A stretch of DNA of 36,084 nt from a virus: positions 1 through 36,084 of the IMG/VR virus record IMGVR_UViG_3300046028_001456. One strand, given 5' to 3'. The notes under the pieces were generated by a model. That model saw only the letters and a list, made by a program, of their open reading frames with translations. It did not search any database and was not told where the DNA came from. A program made the position numbers and the translations under genes. Shown here in pieces: positions 24,570 to 30,707 of the stretch (positions are counted from its first letter, which is position 1; every line of letters starts with the position of its first letter).

Positions 24570-24872
24570 GTACCCACAAGTCTGGGTGTTGAGCATTGTG
24601 TGCAGCTACACCCGATTGGGGCTGTGAGCAGGTAAGTTTCTAGATACCTTACCTTGCAACTACCAGCCGAGACACCAGCACTCAGTCTTGTGGGTATCAG
24701 GTGTTAGCGACCTGATTTAATCGCAGCGTCTAGCAGACCGGAGTTCCTTGGCAGGCACTTGCACTCTTAGACGTTAGTGTTTAGTTTTCTAATGGAAAAT
24801 CGTGCTTTATCGAACCCACTTGCACTATCTTTAAAATTAGTGAATAATATAGATGTTGCCTTGGACAGCAAT
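24570..24872 (+). ncRNA. Candidate structured RNA, 5' part of the gene-free block
   Basis: The stretch 24565-25331 has no plausible gene but carries nested inverted repeats. A perfect ten-pair helix joins 24571-24580 (TACCCACAAG) to 24687-24696 (CTTGTGGGTA), enclosing an 8-pair helix with one bulge (24582-24590 with 24671-24678), a stem at 24602-24625, and a perfect AGGTAAG/CTTACCT hairpin at 24630-24654. A 7-pair hairpin follows at 24696-24716, then a closed domain at 24725-24775. CACTTGCACT occurs twice (24756 and 24817). The layout fits a large structured RNA or a cis-acting leader, transcribed rightward from the regulator promoter. No match to a named RNA family can be claimed by eye. Confidence 0.55.
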
Positions 24873-24878
24873 GAGATC

Positions 24879-24973
24879 AGACCGCTTTAATCAGCATCCC
24901 GCCCCGTACAGGGGGTACAGTTCCCACAAAGAGCTGTATGTCCAACGGGGTGTTGATTAAAGCGGTCTTTTTA
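24879..24973 (+). terminator. Strong intrinsic terminator with 15-bp perfect stem
   Basis: AGACCGCTTTAATCA at 24879-24893 pairs without mismatch with TGATTAAAGCGGTCT at 24954-24968 and is followed by TTTTT in the plus direction. The 60-base apical part can form further pairs (CCCCG/CGGGG and TACAG/CTGTA). It ends rightward transcription coming from the regulator promoter, much as lambda tR1 does after cro. The apical region is unusually large for a simple terminator. Confidence 0.82.
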
Positions 24974-25290
24974 TGTCTATGGCTTCCGTCAGGGAGCGTT
25001 ATCAGATAGGGTTAAATCGCCCGTACCCAAGAAAGATTGGCTAGTCACACACCCGACTGCAAGCCACGAAGCCTTAAATGGGGACTTCACAAGACTAGAG
25101 GACATCGGTGGGACAAGACTCTAGCTCGATTTAACATTCACTCTGTGTAGGACTGGTATATATCTTTAAGATATCTATGGGTCAGGTAGGAAAGCAATAG
25201 GAAACTACGTGCTTACCACCCTTGGGGAAGGTATGTCAAAAGATAAGATAGAAAATAAATGTATAAATATTTAACCTTTTCTTAAAAACA
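24974..25290 (+). other. Structured gene-free segment downstream of the terminator
   Basis: No gene is visible. GTTAAATCG at 25011-25019 pairs perfectly with CGATTTAAC at 25127-25135, closing a domain of about 125 bases that contains CTAGAG/CTCTAG (25095-25100 with 25119-25124). A GCTTCC/GGGAGC hairpin with a four-base loop lies at 24982-24997, and an ATATC/GATAT hairpin at 25160-25174. It may be the 3' half of a large RNA, the leader of the rightward operon, or part of the replication origin region. Confidence 0.5.
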
Positions 25291-25295
25291 ATGTG

Positions 25296-25309
25296 TTAAG
25301 CTATCTGAA
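25296..25309. promoter_or_regulatory. Operator copy 3 (TTAAGCTATCTGAA) before the rightward operon
   Basis: Third exact copy of the 14-bp element, 22 bases upstream of the ATG at 25332. A weak promoter pair with 17-base spacing (TTAAGC at 25296, TATAGG at 25319) overlaps it, but the boxes are poor, so the promoter here may need activation or lie further upstream. The operator places the rightward gene block under the same regulator. Confidence 0.72.
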
Positions 25310-25331
25310 CCAATTAACTATAGGTGACAAA

Positions 25332-25706
25332 ATGGACTTTGAAGATTTCTGGAAACGATACCCTCGTAAAGTTGCTAAAAAGACCGCTATGCAAGCGTTT
25401 GCAAAGTTACCACTAGACGAGCAGGAGCTTGCATTGGATGTTGTGGATAACCATGTTGAGTACTGGAAGCTGAAAGAAACAGCAACAGAGTTTATTCCAC
25501 ACCCTGCGACTTGGTTGAATCAGGGTCGGTACTACGACGAGCTGGACATGAAACCTAAAGCACCTGTGAAACCTGCATTACCTTGGTACTCGACTGAGCA
25601 GCTCACAATGGACAAGGCTCGTGAGTTAAGTATGCAACCAAGACCAGGCGAGGACATGGGTCAGTTTAGAGCTAGGATCGCACAACGAGCAGCGGAGACA
25701 CAATGA
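25332..25706 (+). CDS. Replication-protein-like domain (FEDFWKxYPRK type)
   Basis: Encodes 124 residues from ATG 25332, with TAGGTGACAAA in front. The N-terminus MDFEDFWKRYPRKVAKKTAM and the later FIPHPATWLNQGRYYDE form a domain normally found at the end of phage replication-initiation (O-like/DnaT-like) proteins. Here it stands alone, without the usual winged-helix origin-binding part. It could recruit host helicase loader or primosome. It is the only replication-type protein visible apart from SSB, and is the first gene of the rightward chain under operator copy 3. Confidence 0.8.
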   Translation: MDFEDFWKRYPRKVAKKTAMQAFAKLPLDEQELALDVVDNHVEYWKLKETATEFIPHPATWLNQGRYYDELDMKPKAPVKPALPWYSTEQLTMDKARELSMQPRPGEDMGQFRARIAQRAAETQ

Positions 25707-25867
25707 AAAAGAAAGACACTATCAGTAAGTTTGACAGACCAGCTTATGTGCCACCAAAGACGTTTGTGCGCCCAGGCAGCATGGATGTATTGGCAGCACC
25801 GAGTCGCATGGCAAACACTCTGTATTATCCAAACGGGAGGGTTGAGCGTGAAACGAAACCAAATTGA
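25703..25867 (+). CDS. Small basic protein of unknown function (54 aa)
   Basis: Begins MKKKDTISKFDRPAYVPPK and ends in RETKPN. The start overlaps the upstream stop (ATGA), and its 3' end overlaps the next gene's GTG start by 20 bases. Basic, Pro-rich, with no domain recognised. Likelihood of being real rests on the overlap and its codon pattern, which matches its neighbours. Confidence 0.6.
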   Translation: MKKKDTISKFDRPAYVPPKTFVRPGSMDVLAAPSRMANTLYYPNGRVERETKPN

Positions 25868-26159
25868 ACTAATGCACGTTCTAAAAAACGTAGACGAATG
25901 GTTAACGGCTGCACAGATTGCAGAACGACTTGAGGTGCATCCAAACAAGGTACGAAGATTGATTGACTCACCACCTTTCAAAGACGTTGTGAAGGGTGTG
26001 TACGACACAGGACGCTCAAGCGGGAAGTACGTCAAGGTCTATAAGCTGATGCGTAAACGATCAAATTCAGACCAAGCACTAGCTCTTGCAAAACAGTACA
26101 CAGGTATCTGGGGTCAACTAAGTTGGTCAAATCCAATGAAAATCGAGATGGTGGAATGA
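25848..26159 (+). CDS. Winged-helix DNA-binding protein
   Basis: Encodes 103 residues from GTG 25848, chosen because GGGAGG lies six bases upstream; an internal ATG at 25872 would cut into the first helix. MHVLKNVDEWLTAAQIAERL followed by VHPNKVRRLIDSP forms a clear winged helix-turn-helix, then a beta hairpin (GKYVKVYKLM). Probably a small phage regulator or a DnaT/replication-associated DNA-binding protein. Its stop overlaps the following start. Confidence 0.75.
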   Translation: MKRNQIELMHVLKNVDEWLTAAQIAERLEVHPNKVRRLIDSPPFKDVVKGVYDTGRSSGKYVKVYKLMRKRSNSDQALALAKQYTGIWGQLSWSNPMKIEMVE

Positions 26160-26428
26160 TGACTGAAGATGAAGCATGGGACGATCTGGAGGCGAGGATC
26201 AAGCGTCAAAATGATGCAAAACAAGTTGCAGATGTTACTGATTTAATTTATGACGCAGTAGCGTTAGAGCGTACATCTTGCGCTGAGCAGTATCGCAAAA
26301 TTATGGATGATGCTATTAGACGGGCTATTTTGCGTGAGCGTGAGGCGTGTGCGAAGTTGTGTGAGTCATTGGTAACTTATTGGGGTCAAGATACTTTTGC
26401 GGCAGCAATCAGAGGGAGAACAGAATGA
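26159..26428 (+). CDS. Conserved phage accessory protein (EREACAKLCE motif)
   Basis: Encodes 89 residues starting MTEDEAWDDLEARIKRQ; a second ATG three bases upstream overlaps the previous stop. The end contains REREACAKLCESL followed by AAAIRGR, a short helical motif seen at the end of many proteobacterial phage and prophage small proteins. Predicted almost entirely helical. Function unknown. The stop overlaps the next start (ATGA). Confidence 0.7.
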   Translation: MTEDEAWDDLEARIKRQNDAKQVADVTDLIYDAVALERTSCAEQYRKIMDDAIRRAILREREACAKLCESLVTYWGQDTFAAAIRGRTE

Positions 26429-26799
26429 ATTTCACATTTAACTCAGAAAATTATGGCACAACAGTCGAGGTCACTTTTGAAGCTGTGACTCTTAACGAAA
26501 TTGAAGATATGTTTAAACAATTTTTACGGGGATCAGGGTTTTATCTTGTTGAGGATGATATGTCTACAAAAGAGCAAAACAGCGACACATCCGAAGAATT
26601 CGTACCTCAAACGGACAAAGTACCGTGGGATACATTGGACATGGCGCATCGGTCTGGTGGCCTGACAGTTGAGCAAAATGAATGGGTCGGGCTGACGGAT
26701 GAGGAGATAGCACAAACGGTTGGCAGTCCGATTGATGAAGTTTACTTGTCTGACTTTCGTAATGTCGAAGCTAAACTTAAGGAGAGAAACAATGGATGA
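26425..26799 (+). CDS. Accessory protein with a C-terminal LTDEEIAQ module
   Basis: Encodes 124 residues. The N-terminal ~45 residues (MNFTFNSENYGTTVEVTFEA) look like a small beta sheet followed by a helix; then a disordered acidic linker; then the module WVGLTDEEIAQTVGSPIDEV to the end. The same C-terminal module closes the next gene, with a 35-base identical DNA stretch. GGGAGAACAG precedes the start. This is the mosaic type of phage accessory protein (Ead/Ea22-like surroundings). Function unknown. Confidence 0.7.
   Translation: MNFTFNSENYGTTVEVTFEAVTLNEIEDMFKQFLRGSGFYLVEDDMSTKEQNSDTSEEFVPQTDKVPWDTLDMAHRSGGLTVEQNEWVGLTDEEIAQTVGSPIDEVYLSDFRNVEAKLKERNNG
26719..26753 (+). repeat. 35-bp exact direct repeat, copy 1
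   Basis: Identical to 27242-27276, 523 bases downstream. Both copies code for the same protein segment (VGSPIDEVYLSD) in the same frame at the ends of two successive genes, so this is a duplicated coding module; flanking bases are also similar. Confidence 0.92.
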
Positions 26800-27319
26800 C
26801 TTACGCAAAGCAGCAGAGATGGCTTTGGAGGCGTTGGAAGATTCAATGTATCCACAGAAAAAACAATTTGATGCAATTGTCGGGTTGAAACAAGCACTCG
26901 CACAGGAGGAGCAAGAGCCTGTTGAATTAAAGAATTTGCGAGACGTTCATGCTGCTCAAGGCTCGGATGGAACATGGAACTCCAACCAATATATGTGTGG
27001 TTTGTTCAATGGGCTAGAGCTTGCGTTGTCAATTTTTGAAAACCGTGAGCCTTTATACAAAGAGTTATCACAGCCGGAGCAAGAGCCTGTTGCGGCTGTA
27101 GAACTTATAACTATTGGTAGCGAACAAACAATTGCAGTCGCTTGGCACGACAGTAACGCTTTTAAGTTAGGTGTAAAACTTTACACCGCCCCACCAAGCA
27201 AGCCTTGGGTATCGCTGACGGATGATGAAATAGCACAAGTTGTTGGCAGTCCGATTGATGAAGTTTACTTGTCTGATTTTCATAGAGTGATAGAAAAATT
27301 AAGGAGCAAAAACACATGA
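26792..27319 (+). CDS. Ea22-like mosaic accessory protein
   Basis: Encodes 175 residues from ATG 26792 with AAGGAG upstream. The N-terminal helix (LRKAAEMALEALEDSM), the repeated EQEPV linkers (about residues 41 and 94), the KLYTAPPSKPW segment and the terminal SLTDDEIAQVVGSPIDEV module are the hallmarks of modular phage accessory proteins common in proteobacterial phages. The C-terminal module duplicates that of the preceding gene. It overlaps its neighbours by short stop-start junctions. Function unknown. Confidence 0.75.
   Translation: MDDLRKAAEMALEALEDSMYPQKKQFDAIVGLKQALAQEEQEPVELKNLRDVHAAQGSDGTWNSNQYMCGLFNGLELALSIFENREPLYKELSQPEQEPVAAVELITIGSEQTIAVAWHDSNAFKLGVKLYTAPPSKPWVSLTDDEIAQVVGSPIDEVYLSDFHRVIEKLRSKNT
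27242..27276 (+). repeat. 35-bp exact direct repeat, copy 2
   Basis: Second copy of 26719-26753. Recombination between the copies would fuse the two genes and delete 523 bases, one way such mosaic accessory genes could change. Confidence 0.92.
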
Positions 27320-27408
27320 GCGGATACGGAGCAAGTTGGTACAGACACACTCTGCGTGTAGTCAACGGACGCTTGGTTGTTGTGCTACCCGTAAGGAGAA
27401 CAGTATGA
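27316..27408 (+). CDS. Miniprotein (30 aa) of unknown function
   Basis: MSGYGASWYRHTLRVVNGR followed by LVVVLPVRRTV: an aromatic/Gly start and a short beta-like hydrophobic end. It overlaps the upstream stop and the downstream start (ATGA on both sides), the same coupling used all along this operon, which is the main reason to accept it. Confidence 0.5.
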   Translation: MSGYGASWYRHTLRVVNGRLVVVLPVRRTV

Positions 27409-27614
27409 ATCAGCCAGACTTGTTTGATGTAACCCAACAGCCCTTGATTGATGAGATTAATCGATTGACAGACCTTAATCAGCGTCTAGTGGCGGCAGCT
27501 AAAGAGCTTGGTTATGCAGACGATGTACATGAATGGGACGATGCTTGGAGCGTGATGTGCAAACTAATGAAAGAGTGCAAAGAAGTTGGGGTAGCACTTC
27601 AGACCGCATCCTAA
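27405..27614 (+). CDS. Small helical phage protein (69 aa)
   Basis: Starts MNQPDLFDVTQQPLIDEINR with AAGGAGAACAGT upstream. A helical, possibly coiled-coil segment (INRLTDLNQRLVAAAKEL) is followed by an acidic/aromatic stretch (EWDDAWSVM). The start overlaps the previous stop (ATGA), and its 3' end overlaps the next HTH gene. No known family. Confidence 0.65.
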   Translation: MNQPDLFDVTQQPLIDEINRLTDLNQRLVAAAKELGYADDVHEWDDAWSVMCKLMKECKEVGVALQTAS

Positions 27615-27925
27615 TTTTGCTTAAACAACACGAAATGACCAAAATACAAATATGTACAGAACTAAATCTAACGCACGATGACACAGCAAGCGTACTGACA
27701 AGGCTTAGACGTACATCTAAACTGTTTGGCAAGCGTATCTATATCTGCGGTTACGAGCGTGGCGCAATCGGTAGGCGGTATTACCTTAGACCAGTTTATA
27801 AAGCGGGAAGCAATCCAGATAGACCAAAGCCACCCGCATACACTCAGAAAGAACGTAGTGCAAAGTCACACAAGAAACAAATGTTAATTAAACGTAGTCA
27901 AATCTTTAGTAATTTATCTATATAA
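27575..27925 (+). CDS. Winged-helix protein with a basic tail
   Basis: The HTH core is ILILLKQHEMTKIQICTELN followed by DDTASVLTRLRRTSKL, then a wing (KRIYICGYERGAIGRRYYL) and a Lys/Arg-rich tail. The start is uncertain: GTG 27575 keeps the whole HTH, ATG 27533 would overlap the previous gene by 82 bases, and ATG 27635 would cut the first helix. It resembles small MarR-like or transposon-type DNA-binding phage proteins. Probably a DNA-binding regulator. Confidence 0.65.
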   Translation: MQRSWGSTSDRILILLKQHEMTKIQICTELNLTHDDTASVLTRLRRTSKLFGKRIYICGYERGAIGRRYYLRPVYKAGSNPDRPKPPAYTQKERSAKSHKKQMLIKRSQIFSNLSI

Positions 27926-27935
27926 AGGTGCATAA

Positions 27936-28265
27936 ATGAGCGATTACAGTCCACATCCAGCAATTGAATATATTTGGGAAAACGCACCCGCATATGCTAA
28001 AGCGAAGGGCCAGCTTGCTGAACTCGAAGCATACAAATCTAGTCTGAAAGCGATTATGATGAGTAAGTCCACAGAGACAACTATTGGTGGACAGGAGAAA
28101 GCAGCTTACGCAAGCGAGGAGTACCAGCAACTATGCAAGGGAATTGGGGAAGCAACAGAACAAGCGGAACTATTAAAATGGAGATTGCTCTCAGCACAGA
28201 TGCGATTCGACGCGTGGCGATCCGAGCAAGCAAACAACCGACAGATAGACAAGATCACCAAGTGA
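27936..28265 (+). CDS. Conserved phage helical protein (109 aa)
   Basis: AAAGGTGCATAA precedes the start. The sequence runs PAYAKAKGQLAELEAYKSSL, then KAAYASEEYQQL and LKWRLLSAQMRFDAWRSEQA: a two-helix coiled-coil arrangement conserved in many proteobacterial phages near nuclease and terminase genes. No reaction or partner is known. GTGA overlap with the next miniprotein. Confidence 0.75.
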   Translation: MSDYSPHPAIEYIWENAPAYAKAKGQLAELEAYKSSLKAIMMSKSTETTIGGQEKAAYASEEYQQLCKGIGEATEQAELLKWRLLSAQMRFDAWRSEQANNRQIDKITK

Positions 28266-28357
28266 ACCTGCAAACATTCAAACCAAAGTGTGAGCATTGC
28301 GTGAGTCCCGCAGCGTGTGAGTTTAACGGTAGGTGTCAGAAAGGCTTAGAGCGATGA
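28262..28357 (+). CDS. Cys4 zinc-ribbon-like miniprotein (31 aa)
   Basis: Starts at GTG 28262, sharing GTGA with the upstream stop. The sequence has four cysteines (C10, C13, C19, C25) in the arrangement CxxC-x5-C-x5-C, well suited to one zinc ion. Its stop overlaps the start of the Ref-like nuclease (ATGA). Small zinc-finger proteins like this are common in phage early regions; the target is unknown. Confidence 0.55.
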   Translation: MNLQTFKPKCEHCVSPAACEFNGRCQKGLER

Positions 28358-28626
28358 CCAAGACGCAGCGCAAACAGTACGAAAAACTAGCAGCACTTGG
28401 GTGCTCACTATGCAGACACTTGGGGTTAGGGGAAACTCCTAGTCACATGCACCACATCCGCAGACTTGGTATGAAGCGTGATAACTCACCTGTAATACCG
28501 CTGTGTCCTGAGCACCACACAGGAAATAGTGGCGTACATGGTTTGGGAAAGAAAGCGTTTGCAGAGCGTTATGGAGTGACTGAGGAGGATTTATTGGAGC
28601 AAACTTTGTGCGAGCTAAACGGGTAG
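28354..28626 (+). CDS. Ref-like (RecA-dependent) HNH-type nuclease
   Basis: A 90-residue protein. CSLCRHLG near residue 16 is followed by HMHHIRR, NSPVIPLCPEHH and GVHGLGKKAFAERYGV, the zinc/HNH-like arrangement of Ref-family nucleases, which in phage P1 cut DNA at RecA filaments. Here it probably processes recombination intermediates, in line with the phage's Erf/exonuclease module. ATGA couples it to the zinc miniprotein. Its 3' end overlaps the VRR-NUC gene by 19 bases. Confidence 0.85.
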   Translation: MTKTQRKQYEKLAALGCSLCRHLGLGETPSHMHHIRRLGMKRDNSPVIPLCPEHHTGNSGVHGLGKKAFAERYGVTEEDLLEQTLCELNG

Positions 28627-28898
28627 ACGTAAACCAAAAAGAAATTGTCCATGCGCTAAGGACGTTCGGTGCGACAGTCACAGACCTGTCAATGGTGGGT
28701 CAAGGTTGTCCTGATTTACTTGTAGGATTCAGATTAAAGACATATTTAATTGAGATTAAACGTGACAGCAAAGCAAAGCTGACACCAGCTCAGGTTAAAT
28801 GGCACGATGACTGGCGAGGCGGAAGCGTGTCAAGGATCGAATCAATTGACGATGCGATTGCGTTACTTCAGTCAGTTGAATACAATAAGGATACATAA
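28608..28898 (+). CDS. VRR-NUC domain nuclease
   Basis: A 96-residue protein from GTG 28608 (GGAG about ten bases upstream). The sequence NQKEIVHALRTFGA, then GCPDLLVGFR, YLIEIKRD and LTPAQVKWHDDW matches stand-alone VRR-NUC nucleases of the PD-(D/E)XK group, with the catalytic D of CPDLL and E-x-K of IEIK visible. Such proteins can act as structure-specific nucleases or junction resolvases. It follows the Ref-like nuclease directly. Confidence 0.9.
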   Translation: MRAKRVDVNQKEIVHALRTFGATVTDLSMVGQGCPDLLVGFRLKTYLIEIKRDSKAKLTPAQVKWHDDWRGGSVSRIESIDDAIALLQSVEYNKDT

Positions 28899-28907
28899 GG
28901 AGAGATT

Positions 28908-29090
28908 ATGCCTAGCAAATCACCAGCGCAAGCAAGAATGATGGCTGCGGCTGCTCATGATCCAAAGTTTGCAAAGAAAGTTGGAGTCCCATCAGGTGTT
29001 GCTAAGGAATACAACAAAGCTGACACAGGTACAAAGATGCTAAGTCGAGCAATAAAGTCGGAAAAGCCTGGCACAGAGAGATTGAAATGA
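28908..29090 (+). CDS. Small conserved basic phage protein before terminase
   Basis: A 60-residue protein starting MPSKSPAQARMMAAAAHDP, followed by KFAKKVGVPSGVAKEY. This opening is highly conserved in small phage proteins next to packaging genes, without a known role. AAGGAGAGATT is a strong ribosome-binding site. Basic and helical; nucleic acid contact is possible. The stop overlaps the terminase small subunit start (ATGA). Confidence 0.8.
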   Translation: MPSKSPAQARMMAAAAHDPKFAKKVGVPSGVAKEYNKADTGTKMLSRAIKSEKPGTERLK

Positions 29091-29488
29091 CAAACCCAGT
29101 TGGTAGACCGAGTAAGTACAATCCTGCTTTCTGCGATCAGGTCATTGAGCTTGGAAAACTAGGGAAGTCTGTCGAACAGATTGCCTGTGAATTAGGGTTA
29201 TCCACTAGAGTTATGTATAAATGGCGTGATGAGCATGAAGAATTTATGCATGCCATGGAAGAAGCTAAGGAATACGAGCAGTATTGGTGGGAGACCATTG
29301 CTCAAACTCACATGATCGAAGAGCAAGGCGCAGCCAAACTTAATGCCTCAATTTGGTCACGCTCGATGGCAGCACGATTCCCTCGCAAGTACCGAGAGTC
29401 AATTAAGCAAGAGATCACGGGTTCGGATGGTGGGCCATTGCAGATACAGGAAGTCAAAAGGGTAATCGTTGACAGTTCTGAAGATTAA
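29087..29488 (+). CDS. terS: Terminase small subunit
   Basis: A 133-residue protein. The N-terminal HTH is GRPSKYNPAFCDQVIELGKL followed by VEQIACELGLSTRVMYKWRD, then HAMEEAKEYEQYWWE, typical for small terminase subunits that recognise packaging sites; the end GGPLQIQEVKRVIVDS fits too. It overlaps the large subunit gene by 20 bases. Recognition of a pac site, and so headful packaging, is consistent with the circularly closing assembly. Confidence 0.9.
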   Translation: MTNPVGRPSKYNPAFCDQVIELGKLGKSVEQIACELGLSTRVMYKWRDEHEEFMHAMEEAKEYEQYWWETIAQTHMIEEQGAAKLNASIWSRSMAARFPRKYRESIKQEITGSDGGPLQIQEVKRVIVDSSED

Positions 29489-30698
29489 AACCCCTCGCTG
29501 GGCAGTCCCATTGCTGAATCCTGCACGATACAAAGGTGCTTGGGGTGGACGGGGATCAGGTAAAAGTCATTTCTTTGCAGAGCTGCTCATTGAGGAGCAC
29601 ATACGCAACCAGAACCAAGCTAGTGTTTGCGTCCGAGAGATACAGCGAACGCTGAACCAGTCGGTCAAACGGTTGCTTGAAAACAAGATCATTGAACTTG
29701 GGGTGCAGGATTACTTCACAGTTCAAGATGTGATGATTAAGTCCAAGCGTGGGAACGGGATGATTATCTTTCAGGGTATGCAAAATCATACTGCTGACAG
29801 TATTAAGTCGCTTGAGGGCTTTGATCGTGCGTGGGTCGAGGAAGCTCAGTCATTGTCCCAGACCAGTCTTGACTTGTTGCGTCCGACAATCCGTAAACCT
29901 GACTCTGAGCTGTGGTTTTCATGGAATCCTAAGAATGAGACTGATCCGATTGACCAGCTTCTGCGTGGTGAGATGCCACCAAAGGATGCAACAGTCCTAA
30001 AGGTTAACTATAGCGACAACCCTTGGTTTCCGTCGGTGCTCAAAGAGGAAATGGAGTACGACAGGAATCGTGATCCTGACAAGTATCGTCATGTCTGGAT
30101 GGGTGACTACTTAGGAAACTCCGAAGCACGAGTATTCAGGAATTGGAAGGTTGAGGAGTTTGTTGCACCTACGTCTGCAACCCTGCGTTTTGGTGCTGAC
30201 TGGGGGTTTGCTAGTGATCCGACGGTCTTGGTACGGTGCTTTATTGAGGGTCGCAAACTGTTTGTCGAGTACGAAGCGTACATGGTTGGGTGCGAAATTA
30301 TGAACACTCCAGACTTGTTTATGACTGTTCCAGACTCTGAGCGATACCCGATTACAGCGGATTCAGCACGACCAGAGACCATATCGCACATGAAAAAGAA
30401 CGGGTTTCCAAGGATTATGGCTGCGGTGAAAGGCCCGAAAAGTATCGAGGAAGGTATCGAATGGCTCAAAAACTACGAGATTATTGTTCATCCTCGCTGC
30501 AAACACACTATTGACGAACTCTCGCTTTATTCGTATAAGACGGATAAAATGACCGGAGAAGTGTTACCTGTGCTAGAAGATAAGCAAAACCATGTCATTG
30601 ATGCACTTAGGTACGCTGTAGAAGGATTAAGACGAGCAGGGAAGCGTGTTGGTCAGCGTCCTGCACATGCCATTTCCGATTATCAAGTATTTAATTAG
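29469..30698 (+). CDS. terL: Terminase large subunit
   Basis: A 409-residue ATPase-nuclease. Walker A GGRGSGKS lies at 26-33, Walker B with paired Glu (RAWVEEAQ) at about 120-126, a coupling motif region FSWNPKNE at about 150, and the nuclease domain opens with FGADWGFASDPT near residue 240. This is the PBSX/terminase_6-like class. It starts at TTG 29469 inside terS (the next codons give MTVLKIKTPRW); no better start precedes the Walker motif. It pumps and cuts the phage DNA during packaging. Confidence 0.95.
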   Translation: MTVLKIKTPRWAVPLLNPARYKGAWGGRGSGKSHFFAELLIEEHIRNQNQASVCVREIQRTLNQSVKRLLENKIIELGVQDYFTVQDVMIKSKRGNGMIIFQGMQNHTADSIKSLEGFDRAWVEEAQSLSQTSLDLLRPTIRKPDSELWFSWNPKNETDPIDQLLRGEMPPKDATVLKVNYSDNPWFPSVLKEEMEYDRNRDPDKYRHVWMGDYLGNSEARVFRNWKVEEFVAPTSATLRFGADWGFASDPTVLVRCFIEGRKLFVEYEAYMVGCEIMNTPDLFMTVPDSERYPITADSARPETISHMKKNGFPRIMAAVKGPKSIEEGIEWLKNYEIIVHPRCKHTIDELSLYSYKTDKMTGEVLPVLEDKQNHVIDALRYAVEGLRRAGKRVGQRPAHAISDYQVFN

Positions 30699-30707
30699 GA
30701 GACTGTT

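Noticed and set aside
24805-24830. tRNA T-arm-like sequence (GGTTCGAT on the minus strand)
   Set aside because: The flanking bases do not pair into a five-base T stem, and no acceptor or anticodon stem is present. No tRNA gene is seen anywhere in the window.
24999-25013. Possible fifth operator (CAGATAG at 25003-25009 near GTTAA)
   Set aside because: Only the half-site matches; spacing differs by one base and the palindrome is lost. Not placed at a promoter.
28608-28626. Frameshift fusion of the Ref-like and VRR-NUC genes
   Set aside because: Each frame has its own start and a complete domain; the 19-base overlap is of the type used elsewhere in the operon, and no slippery sequence is seen.
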